From: Niveibacterium umoris
GTDB taxonomy: Bacteria; Pseudomonadota; Gammaproteobacteria; Burkholderiales; Rhodocyclaceae
Length of the DNA stretch: 64,000 nucleotides
Assembly (NCBI RefSeq): GCF_014197015.1
Contig: NZ_JACIET010000002.1
Coordinates: 620,001 to 684,000, forward strand
Direction: 5' to 3'
Below the pieces are notes generated by a model. That model was not told where the DNA came from and did not search any database. It was given only the letters and a program-made list of their open reading frames with translations. The translations under genes and the position numbers were made by a program. Positions 1-7,414 of the stretch are shown here, piece after piece. Each line of letters starts with the position of its first letter. Position 1 is the first letter of the stretch.

Positions 1-709
1 CGCAAATGCCTTGCATGCGAGTCCTTTGGCTGATGCCCTGCAGACCTTGCTCGACCTGTGGATGGACCGGCGCAGCCCGCGGTGGTTGATGGGGTGGCGG
101 GACATTACCAACGCTACCAACGAACGCACGGTAATTGCGTCTGTAGTGCCACGGGTGGGGGTGGGCAACAACCTGCCTTTGATGCTCTTCCGCTCCAGCG
201 CAGCCGGCGGCTCGCTCGCCGCCTTGCTGGGCAATCTGTGTTCAATGAGTCTAGATTTCGTGGCTAGGCATAAGGTCGGCGGAATGCACCTGAACTACTT
301 CATCTACAAGCAGCTCCCGGTGCTGCCCCCTGACCGTTATACCGACACCGACCTCGCCTTCATCGTCCCCCGCGTCCTCGAACTCACCTACACCACCGAC
401 GACCTGCAGGCCTGGGGGCAGGACCTAGCAGCATACGACCCACGCCCTGCCGCCGAACAGGGCCGCCCCTTCGCCTGGAACCCTGAGCGACGCGCCCACC
501 TGCGCGCCGAGCTCGACGCCTACTACGCCCGCCTCTACGGCCTCACCCGAGACGAGCTGCGCTACATCCTCGACCCCAAAGACGTGATGGGCGCCGACTA
601 CCCCAGCGAAACCTTCCGCGTGCTCAAAGATAACGAAATGCGCGCCTACGGGGAGTACCGGACGCGGCGCTTGGTGCTGGAGGCGTGGGACCGGATGATT
701 CCGACATAA
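1..709 (+). CDS. C-terminal part of an adenine-specific methyltransferase / type IIG-like restriction protein (5' end outside window)
   Basis: The frame is open from the window edge, so the catalytic N-terminal region is not visible. The visible ~235 residues match the C-terminal end of large Eco57I-like methyltransferase/restriction proteins. There is a target-recognition-like stretch with 'LNYFIYKQLPVLPP', then a helical tail with 'YYARLYGLTRDELRYILDP', 'YPSETFRVLKDNE' and a terminal 'YRTRRLVLEAWD'. Such tails occur in type IIG enzymes and in the methylases of DISARM/BREX-like systems, which cannot be told apart from this fragment. A coiled-coil gene starts 18 bp downstream, followed by DUF262 and HNH genes on the same strand, which suggests one restriction or phage-defence operon. 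Family assignment is by recognition of the tail only. Confidence 0.6.
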   Translation, partial: ANALHASPLADALQTLLDLWMDRRSPRWLMGWRDITNATNERTVIASVVPRVGVGNNLPLMLFRSSAAGGSLAALLGNLCSMSLDFVARHKVGGMHLNYFIYKQLPVLPPDRYTDTDLAFIVPRVLELTYTTDDLQAWGQDLAAYDPRPAAEQGRPFAWNPERRAHLRAELDAYYARLYGLTRDELRYILDPKDVMGADYPSETFRVLKDNEMRAYGEYRTRRLVLEAWDRMIPT

Positions 710-727
710 CTACGGCGGGCAACAACC

Positions 728-1672
728 ATGGTCAATCCTGACTGGCTGAGGAAGCGTTCAAGGGAGGCCGAAGAGCGCCTCGAGCGGCAGCGCAAGGAGG
801 AGGAGGCGAAGCGCTTGAAGGAGGAAGAACTCAGAAGGCTTGAAGAGGAAAGGCTGCGGCGAGCTCAAGAAGAGCGCGAGCGAATTCGCAAGCTGGTTGA
901 TACCACCATAGCGACTTTCGTTCGCGCTGCCATCAAGTCCGCTTTGGTGGGTGCGAAGGCTGCAGACATAGAAGTCGACTCTGCGTTTATCACGACAGAA
1001 GTCGAGTCCAAGCTTATCGAGCGACTTCAGGGCATGGGTTATGAGTGCTACATCCGAGATTCTTCAAAACGTTGGATTACGACCTCAAGAGTTGTCAGCA
1101 AGATGCTCAGCAGAGTGGCATCGATTCCAGGGACTGAGCACTACAGAAGCCAATTGGGTGACGCGCTTGAGCGTCAAGATGAGCAGCGTCTGCTTGAGTT
1201 GACCCATGACCTTCGCACAGACAAGAGCATTGCGCTCCGTCCGAACGACGAGTTATTCATAAGGTTGCATGTAATTCGACATCTGGAGAGCGACCAGAAG
1301 GACCAAATCGTTTGCAGCCTAAATGGGAGTTGGCAGCCTATCGATGTGGTCGACGCACGCTTCACCGCGCTGCATCAGGCGCCCTCATGGATGGTCAGTC
1401 AAGGAGGTGCTTGGCTGATGGAGAGGATGGGGCTCTGTTATCAACGAGATGCCGACCGCGGGCTGAGGGAGACAGAGTTTCTGCTGATGAGCCTCCCCAT
1501 GAAACCCGAACGATGGGGGGAAAACGAGATGACGAAGTTTGTCTCCTCAGGCGAGCCCATCGGGACGAGCCCATTTCCTGACGAGCTGATGATTCAACTG
1601 CTTACGGTTCTGGGGTTCAAAGTTCGACTAGAGCCGACGGCGGATGCTCGGGTGATGAAAGTTTCCTGGTAG
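728..1672 (+). CDS. Coiled-coil protein of unknown function in a restriction-type operon
   Basis: A 314-residue soluble protein with an ATG start 18 bp after the methylase-like gene. Residues ~5-60 form a long charged helix rich in E/R/K, a clear coiled coil that suggests oligomerisation or partner binding. The remainder looks globular, with no motif I can name; there is no signal peptide or membrane segment. It ends 37 bp before the DUF262 gene, so it is probably co-transcribed with it. I do not recognise the family. The placement between a modification-type gene and a DUF262 nuclease-type gene suggests an accessory or regulatory subunit, but that is inference from context. Confidence 0.7.
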   Translation: MVNPDWLRKRSREAEERLERQRKEEEAKRLKEEELRRLEEERLRRAQEERERIRKLVDTTIATFVRAAIKSALVGAKAADIEVDSAFITTEVESKLIERLQGMGYECYIRDSSKRWITTSRVVSKMLSRVASIPGTEHYRSQLGDALERQDEQRLLELTHDLRTDKSIALRPNDELFIRLHVIRHLESDQKDQIVCSLNGSWQPIDVVDARFTALHQAPSWMVSQGGAWLMERMGLCYQRDADRGLRETEFLLMSLPMKPERWGENEMTKFVSSGEPIGTSPFPDELMIQLLTVLGFKVRLEPTADARVMKVSW

Positions 1673-1709
1673 TTGATTTGATTGGTAAGTGCACTGGGGG
1701 CAGTCGAAG

Positions 1710-3473
1710 ATGCTTGAGACTTTGTTCAAAGAGGTCCGCTACACCTTGGGCGGGTTGGTCAATGGCATCAGCATGGGCCAGATTGGCCTTCCTGATATCC
1801 AGCGCCCGTTCGTGTGGAGCAACGCCAAGGTCCGCGACCTGTTTGACTCGATGTACCGCGGCTACCCGGTGGGTTTCTTCCTGTTCTGGGAGACCGGCGC
1901 CGAGGGAGTGGACGCGAAGGTTATCGGTGACACGCACAAGCAGAAGGCGCCCTCTCTTCTCATCGTCGACGGCCAGCAGCGCTTGACCTCCTTGTATGCC
2001 GTTATTCGGCGCGAAGCGGTGTTGCGTGAGAACTTTGAACGCGAGCATATCCGCATCGCATTCCGCCCGCAGAGCGGTACGTTTGCGGTGCCAGATGCAA
2101 CGACAGAGCGTGACCCGGAGTACATCCTGGATATTTCTGAGGTGTTCAGCCGGCCAACGCACAAGACCATCGGGGAGTATCTCAAGCGTTTGACGGCATC
2201 GCGCCTCGTTTCCGACGAGGAGGAGGAGCAGGTGGCCGAGGCCATCGGTCGCTTGGCTGGGCTCACCAACTTTCCCTTCATCGCGTTGGAGCTTTCACAG
2301 CAGTGCAGTGAAGAACAAGTCGCCGATGTCTTTGTTCGCATCAACAGCGAAGGGAAGAAGCTCAACCAATCGGACTTCATCCTGACGTTGATGTCCGTCT
2401 TCTGGGATGAAGGCCGCACCGAGCTGGAGACCTTCTGTCGTGCGGCGCGACAGCCTGGGCTAGCAGGTCAGGCCAGCCCCTTTAACGCCATCTTTCAACC
2501 GGACCCGGACCACTTGTTGCGGGTAGACGTTGGCGTGGCCTTCCGTCGCGCTCGGCTGGAGCATGTCTATTCGTTGCTGCGGGGTAAGGATTTGGCCTCC
2601 GGGGAGTCCAGCCCCGAGAAGCGGGCCGACCAGTTCAGCAAGCTACGGGATGCTCAAGCAAGGGTGCTGAACTTGACCTACTGGGCGGACTTCCTGAACG
2701 TCGTTCGCCTCGCGGGCTATCGCAGCGCCAAGCACATCAGTTCGGTGAACGCTTTGGTCTTCGCATATCAGCTGTACTTGCTTGGTCGCACCGAGTATGA
2801 CGTTGAGGGTTTCAAGTTGCGCAAGGCAATTGCGCGCTGGCTGTTTATGTCGCTGCTCACGGGGCGGTTTACGTCATCGCCTGAGTCTCGGATGGAGCAA
2901 GACCTTGCTGAGCTGCGGGAACTGAAGTCGTCTGACCAGTTCCTTGCTCGGTTAGAGGCGGTCGAGACCAACACGCTTACCGACGACTACTGGACCAAGA
3001 CCCTGCCCATGGACCTGGCGACGTCGGCCGGTCGCAGCCCAGCCTTGTTCGGCTTCTATGCAGCGCAGGCGTTGCTGGGCGCCAGAGCGCTGTTCTCGAA
3101 TAGCTCAGTCGTTGATTTGCTGGACCCTCCAGCGCAGGGACAAAAGAAAGCACTCGAACGCCACCACCTTTTTCCGAAGAAGTACCTGAAGGGCAAGGGA
3201 ATAGACAGCGTGCGCGATATCAACCAGATTGCGAACTACGCACTGGTTGAGTGGGATGACAACATTGCCATCTCAGATGCTGCACCGTCGTCGTATTGGG
3301 GGAAGTATGCCGAGCGCTTCGACACCGAGACGCTCACTGCGATGATGCGATGGCATGCCCTGCCACAGAATTGGTGGACGCTGAGCTATGACGAATTTCT
3401 TGCAGCGCGGCGACCGCTCATCGCCAACATCATTCGGCAAGGGTATGAAACGCTGTCTGGCGCGAGTACATGA
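1710..3473 (+). CDS. DUF262 (GmrS-like) and HNH-like domain protein, candidate type IV restriction enzyme
   Basis: I chose the ATG at 1710, which has a GGGGG ribosome-binding run about 9 bp upstream; an in-frame GTG at 1689 is the alternative. The 587-residue product begins with a DUF262 domain: QRPFVW at 31-36 and the diagnostic DGQQR at 87-91, the DGQQR box associated with nucleotide handling in GmrSD-type enzymes. The C-terminal part has an HNH-like patch, ERHHLFPK near residue 485, followed by a conserved Asn-rich stretch ('INQIANYALVEWDDN'). This is the usual DUF262 + DUF1524/HNH architecture. GmrSD-family proteins cleave modified phage DNA using NTP; that activity is known for the family and only inferred here. 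The stop overlaps the next start (ATGA at 3470), so the HNH protein downstream is translationally coupled. Confidence 0.85.
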   Translation: MLETLFKEVRYTLGGLVNGISMGQIGLPDIQRPFVWSNAKVRDLFDSMYRGYPVGFFLFWETGAEGVDAKVIGDTHKQKAPSLLIVDGQQRLTSLYAVIRREAVLRENFEREHIRIAFRPQSGTFAVPDATTERDPEYILDISEVFSRPTHKTIGEYLKRLTASRLVSDEEEEQVAEAIGRLAGLTNFPFIALELSQQCSEEQVADVFVRINSEGKKLNQSDFILTLMSVFWDEGRTELETFCRAARQPGLAGQASPFNAIFQPDPDHLLRVDVGVAFRRARLEHVYSLLRGKDLASGESSPEKRADQFSKLRDAQARVLNLTYWADFLNVVRLAGYRSAKHISSVNALVFAYQLYLLGRTEYDVEGFKLRKAIARWLFMSLLTGRFTSSPESRMEQDLAELRELKSSDQFLARLEAVETNTLTDDYWTKTLPMDLATSAGRSPALFGFYAAQALLGARALFSNSSVVDLLDPPAQGQKKALERHHLFPKKYLKGKGIDSVRDINQIANYALVEWDDNIAISDAAPSSYWGKYAERFDTETLTAMMRWHALPQNWWTLSYDEFLAARRPLIANIIRQGYETLSGAST

Positions 3474-4192
3474 CACCGCTGGATAGGTTGCGCCTCGAAA
3501 AAGCCGCTGCGGACTGCGGATTTGAGATGCAGCCTCGGTGCCTGGACGACGGGCTCGAAATGTGTTCGGCCAGGTTTCCGGAAACGGTCATCGTGCGACA
3601 GACCGGGCCGTCATCGTTTCTTCTGGTGCCATCGACGCCTGTTCTTCTTGGCCGCTCAGAAGACGAGGGTCCGGTCAGTGTCGCCGGTTTCAATGAGCTC
3701 TACCGAATCTTGAGGACGACAGCCGCTCACGCTCGGACGCTGCCGAATCGCATCGCCGATGCTTTTCGCGCTCAAACGGCGAAGCTGCCGACCGCGACGG
3801 AGGCTGAGCGTCTCGTGGTGCAACGTGTTGGGCAAGGCATGTTTCGAGATGCATTGCTCGACTATTGGCAGGGTGCATGCTGCGTGACTGGTTTGGCTGT
3901 GCCCCATCTCCTGCGGGCATCGCATATCAAACCGTGGGCCAAGTGTGACAACGACGACGAGCGTCTGGACGTCTTCAATGGCCTCCTGCTCGCCCCTCAC
4001 GTCGATGCGCTGTTCGATGGAGGGTGGATATCGTTCGCTGAAAACGGCGACGTGGTGATATCCGATGCGTTGCCTCCAGCCGCGCGTGTTCAGCTGGGCG
4101 TGTCCGCGGATTGGCAGGTCAACGGCCTTCGCGATTCACACCTTCACTACTTGGCATTCCATCGGGAGAACGAACTGCGTCGTTCAGGCTGA
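3470..4192 (+). CDS. HNH endonuclease (HNH_2 type)
   Basis: A 240-residue soluble protein whose start overlaps the stop of the DUF262 gene by 4 bp. The C-terminal half carries the HNH_2 signature: ACCVTG, then ASHIKPW near residue 150, and 'FNGLLLAPHVDALFD' near 168-182, giving the His, Asn and His positions of a beta-beta-alpha metal site. The N-terminal ~110 residues are a variable region, likely for DNA or partner recognition. Such proteins occur as restriction endonucleases next to methylases or DUF262 proteins. The coupling here implies a fixed ratio between two HNH-bearing proteins in one system. No transmembrane segment or signal peptide is visible. Confidence 0.85.
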   Translation: MTPLDRLRLEKAAADCGFEMQPRCLDDGLEMCSARFPETVIVRQTGPSSFLLVPSTPVLLGRSEDEGPVSVAGFNELYRILRTTAAHARTLPNRIADAFRAQTAKLPTATEAERLVVQRVGQGMFRDALLDYWQGACCVTGLAVPHLLRASHIKPWAKCDNDDERLDVFNGLLLAPHVDALFDGGWISFAENGDVVISDALPPAARVQLGVSADWQVNGLRDSHLHYLAFHRENELRRSG

Positions 4193-4295
4193 CAAGGTGC
4201 TTAATTGGAATAGGCAGGTGCGTCCTGGAAAAACTCCACAGGAATACGCCATACCAAAGACGAAGCGACTAACGCCCCATACAACGGCCCTGTGA

Positions 4296-5393
4296 ATGAA
4301 ATCCCGAAACCCTTCGCGTACTGCCAGATTCAACAACCCGTTTCAAGGAAAACCGAAACCAGTCGAGCTGACGGGCTTCTGCATGCTCGACCCTGAGGTC
4401 ATCTGGCGTCTGCTTGGTGCGCCGTTCTCCCGGATGTTCTCGGACCAAGGCGCATCCCATCTTTACAAGCGTCTGCAGCGCATGAGCCAAGGGAAACAGG
4501 CGTTCGACCCCATGCTCATTCGTGAGCTGCACGACTGGTTTGGTTTGCCCGATGGGCTACGAGAGCAGTTTGAAGAAGCGATGCGAGGAGGAGATGGTCA
4601 TGCAGTGGAGCTGGCTCGGACGGGACCCTGGCACCAAACCCTGCTCGCTTGGGATTACCCGAACCCGTTGTCACCGCCCCACGCGTTTTTGGTGATTGCA
4701 GAGCGGGCAAGCCGTGTTGCTGAGTTTGTTGCAATGAAAAGGAGTGTGTCCGACACCGCAGATTACTTGGCCCAAGACGAGTTGTGGGCGCATGTCCTTT
4801 GGCCTGAAGCGCTTGAACGGCTTCGCGATACGAGGAGCTTCGAAGAGGTGAACGTCCTCAGGTATGCGTTTGCCTTGGAAGCGCACTTCGCCTTCTTGAT
4901 GGCCTGTGAGTGGAACGCCATGTCCGGGAGCAGCGGCGAGTTTAGGTCCGCGCTCGCGGACGTCATACCCACCCGCAAAGCCCTAGGACGTAATCCGACG
5001 AGTCTGTTCTACGACTGGCTCTGCGAAACAGTTGGCGCTTCGTCGATGAATGAAATTCTGGATGCCGCGAACTTGGGTGATGACAGCCCGGACATCTCAA
5101 CACTAAAGCGCTGGAGTGCGGGCACGAAGTCTCCAACCGATAAGCTTCTGAAAAGACTTACTGCAGCGCTTCTTAATGAAGACCAGGCCGAGGGGCTCAA
5201 GGCTCGTCGCGCTGCTGCGCGGCATCTGAATCTGCTCGGGACTCTCGGCTGTGAGCTACTTGAACATGCCCAGTCCTATCCGCATGGATTTGGCTGCTTC
5301 GAGGACTGGGCGGAATCAAGGTACGCCTTCTGGCTTGAGTTTCACCGGCGTGCCGCCCGTGACAAGCGCTATCAGTATTCAGAACGCGCTTGA
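4296..5393 (+). CDS. Hypothetical protein with a C-terminal helix-turn-helix-like segment
   Basis: A 365-residue protein 103 bp after the HNH gene on the same strand. I see no strong ribosome-binding site. I do not recognise the family. It is soluble and largely helical, with many aromatic residues. Around residues 265-295 the segment 'DISTLKRWSAGTKSPTDKLL' resembles the recognition helix region of Cro/CI-type helix-turn-helix domains (trp-x-ser/ala-gly followed by a helix), so it may bind DNA. It could be a regulator of the neighbouring restriction-type genes, or cargo of the Tn7-like element. Codon use is the same moderate-GC type as its neighbours and differs from the chromosomal genes after 32 kb. 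Confidence 0.7.
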   Translation: MKSRNPSRTARFNNPFQGKPKPVELTGFCMLDPEVIWRLLGAPFSRMFSDQGASHLYKRLQRMSQGKQAFDPMLIRELHDWFGLPDGLREQFEEAMRGGDGHAVELARTGPWHQTLLAWDYPNPLSPPHAFLVIAERASRVAEFVAMKRSVSDTADYLAQDELWAHVLWPEALERLRDTRSFEEVNVLRYAFALEAHFAFLMACEWNAMSGSSGEFRSALADVIPTRKALGRNPTSLFYDWLCETVGASSMNEILDAANLGDDSPDISTLKRWSAGTKSPTDKLLKRLTAALLNEDQAEGLKARRAAARHLNLLGTLGCELLEHAQSYPHGFGCFEDWAESRYAFWLEFHRRAARDKRYQYSERA

Positions 5394-5402
5394 AGCGGGC
5401 TG

Positions 5403-5594
5403 CTAGTTGCGCGGTTCAGCGTTACTTCGGTTTCCCCCGGACACTTCACCGGTGGTGCTCGGCCAATTTCCGCCTGGGTGTTGATTCAACGGGCGGCCGC
5501 GACTATCAACGCAAGGAGCGGGTTTGGCTCCCTGTTGCCCGTTCGGTGTCGATTTGGGCTGATGATTAGGCGCTGTTTTGGTCGACTTGCTCAT
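5403..5594 (-). CDS. Small basic Pro/Asn/Gly-rich protein
   Basis: A 63-residue product chosen from the ATG at 5594, which has a GGGGAG box 6 bp upstream; a longer frame starts at 5681 without a ribosome-binding site. The protein is low in hydrophobic residues and rich in K, P, N, G and S, ending 'STTGEVSGGNRSNAEPRN', so it is likely disordered. I recall similar short proteins in mobile islands of proteobacteria, but no function is known to me. It is convergent with the preceding gene and separated by 9 bp. Confidence 0.45.
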   Translation of the reverse strand: MSKSTKTAPNHQPKSTPNGQQGAKPAPCVDSRGRPLNQHPGGNWPSTTGEVSGGNRSNAEPRN

Positions 5595-5747
5595 GATGTG
5601 CTCCCCGAAAACGTCGGCGAATTGCGACGGAGCGAAGTCTGGAGCACTGAGCCCTCGCGGTCGGTAGCACGGTTTGGACACGAAGTGCGCCAGTCCAGCA
5701 AAGACTGGTAAGTGAGTACTTCCAGTACTCTGCCCAACAAGCGCCGG

Positions 5748-6518
5748 TTACAAGCACACCACGTGAATCGGACTTGGCGCCCACTCGTCCTGAAGCGCAT
5801 GCGCGAGATTGGCCAACTCGACGCAATCCGAAGGCAACACGAGGACGGCACGGTCGTAGCGCTGTAGCAGTTGCGCGAGTCGCGCCAGATAGCCGCCGAC
5901 CACATGCATGGGCGCTTGCTGCCCAGCGGCTTTCACCTCTACCGCGATGCGAAGCCCTTGCTGCAAGAGCACCATGTCAGGCATCAGCGGACGACCAGAT
6001 GGCGTGACCTGTAGTTCGTCGACCGGACCCAAGCCAAGCAATTCCGGGTTCCGTCGTATCCGTTCCACCGCGTCGCGTTCAAACTCTGCGACCCGTCGCG
6101 ACGTACTCAGCCGCCGATGTCGAACCGACGCTGTGCTCTGAGCGAGCGCTTCGTCGAGACGCGCGCGAATGCCGTCTGCAGGAAGAGTACCCGTGAACAC
6201 CTCGGTGGCTAGCTCGCGCGCAGCGCTCGGCGAGCAGTCGTGCAATTTTGCCAACTCGGCAACCGCCACTGAGCCGGCGGCAAGGGGTTTGCCGTTGAGC
6301 GCTTCCGGATACTCGCTCGCGAGAAAGCGGTAGAGGCGCTCAAACCGCCGTGCGGTGCGCGCATCAAGCCCAGTCTTGTCGAGGATGCTCTGCTGCGTTT
6401 CAGCAACTGTAGCTGCGCTCCCCGGCGCGTCGTCGATTATGGCTGCGATTAATTTCCCCTGAGCAAGCCACTGCGGCCACAAGGGATTTTCGGCATCCAT
6501 CAGCACACGACGACCCAT
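5748..6518 (-). CDS. Hypothetical protein with a PD-(D/E)XK nuclease-like C-terminal domain
   Basis: A 256-residue protein. The ATG at 6518 has a GGAG box 5 bp upstream. The N-terminal ~130 residues are helical and may contain a DNA-binding module. The C-terminal region carries P180-D181, twelve residues, then E194-V-K196, followed by alternating strands and helices: the arrangement of the PD-(D/E)XK nuclease fold. It is read divergently from tnsA with 122 bp between the two starts, so they share a control region. It may be cargo of the Tn7-like element, an accessory nuclease, or an element-protecting restriction protein. Function is inferred from the motif only. Confidence 0.7.
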   Translation of the reverse strand: MGRRVLMDAENPLWPQWLAQGKLIAAIIDDAPGSAATVAETQQSILDKTGLDARTARRFERLYRFLASEYPEALNGKPLAAGSVAVAELAKLHDCSPSAARELATEVFTGTLPADGIRARLDEALAQSTASVRHRRLSTSRRVAEFERDAVERIRRNPELLGLGPVDELQVTPSGRPLMPDMVLLQQGLRIAVEVKAAGQQAPMHVVGGYLARLAQLLQRYDRAVLVLPSDCVELANLAHALQDEWAPSPIHVVCL

Positions 6519-6603
6519 CTCAACTCCATCTGCAGCGCACTTGCGAAGCCCCGATTCTAGGGCTCAATCCTGGTTCACCATGCCGTTAAGGCGAACGTAC
6601 CTC

Positions 6604-6630
6604 TTGCGAGCCAATCAGCCTTAGTATACT
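6604..6630 (+). promoter_or_regulatory. Candidate promoter of the tns operon, giving a nearly leaderless tnsA message
   Basis: TATACT at 6625-6630 is a good -10 box; TTGCGA at 6604-6609 is a weak -35 with a short 15-bp spacer. The expected start point, about 6637, lies only a few bases before the tnsA ATG at 6641, and no ribosome-binding site precedes that ATG. Leaderless initiation is therefore possible, but the weak -35 keeps this tentative. Confidence 0.3.
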
Positions 6631-6640
6631 TTGTTTGCCG

Positions 6641-7414
6641 ATGAAACGGAAAACAAACAAAGGACCGTCTGCCGAGGTTGAGCAAGGCATCCGCAAGCTT
6701 GCCACCGTCGGCGGCCGACACGCGTACATGTACGACAGCCTAAAGGCGTCGGGAATCATCGCGTTGGAATCGCGACTTGAGCGAACCGCGGTGCAACTTG
6801 CTGACGTCGACCCGAACGTCCGTAGGGTCGTGGCCCAACCCTTCACGCTTGACGTTGAAACGGGCCAAATCTTTACGACACGCGAAGCGCTCCAGACGGC
6901 GAGGGAGGCGCGAAAGAAGACCGAGGCAACGAAGCGCGACTACACCCCCGACTTCAACTTCGGTTTGGTGTGGCGAGAAGTCGCGGTCGAGGCCAAGGAC
7001 GAGCGCTTCTTCGGCGACGCTGAGTACTGGAAGAAGGTCGAACGCGCGGCGCATATCTTGCGGACAGCGGGCAGGGGATTTGCGGTGGTGTGCTTCTCGC
7101 GCAAGGAGCTCGATGCTCTTGAATGGAATGCCGCCGTCCTGACTTCATTCCGTCATACCGCGACTGAATCACTCACGCCACGTGGCGTCGACGCCATCGC
7201 TGATTGTCTTGCCCACGGTGAGCGACCGCTGGCAGAGGTTCTGAAAGCGGCCGGCCTCTCAGTTCGTACGTCTCCCGGCCTGTTCCTTGATGGCGTGCTC
7301 CGAGCGGACCTCAAATCCAACCGGATATCGACGAACCTTATCGTTGAGTTGGCGCACGGAGACCTGTCCAGTCTTTCGCTCCTGCCTTTCGAACCAGGAC
7401 TGCTTGCGCCATGA
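6641..7414 (+). CDS. tnsA: TnsA-like endonuclease of a Tn7-like transposon
   Basis: A 257-residue protein. I use ATG 6641 rather than the in-frame TTG two codons upstream. It has the TnsA N-terminal nuclease pattern: E43/E47 in 'ALESRLER', 'YTPDF' with D104, and V-E-A-K with E117 and K119, i.e. the PD-(D/E)XK metal-binding set. In Tn7, TnsA cuts the 5' ends of the element and works in a complex with TnsB, so that the element moves by cut-and-paste. The C-terminal half matches the helical part that contacts TnsC in the Tn7 model. It overlaps tnsB by an ATGA. Divergence from Tn7 TnsA is large; it is closer in layout to the Tn6022-like group, where the equivalent is called tniC. Confidence 0.85.
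   Translation: MKRKTNKGPSAEVEQGIRKLATVGGRHAYMYDSLKASGIIALESRLERTAVQLADVDPNVRRVVAQPFTLDVETGQIFTTREALQTAREARKKTEATKRDYTPDFNFGLVWREVAVEAKDERFFGDAEYWKKVERAAHILRTAGRGFAVVCFSRKELDALEWNAAVLTSFRHTATESLTPRGVDAIADCLAHGERPLAEVLKAAGLSVRTSPGLFLDGVLRADLKSNRISTNLIVELAHGDLSSLSLLPFEPGLLAP

Noticed and set aside
1-709. Assignment of the first gene to DISARM or BREX
   Set aside because: Only the C-terminal tail is visible; it is shared by type IIG enzymes and the methylases of these systems, and no other system gene is present in the window.
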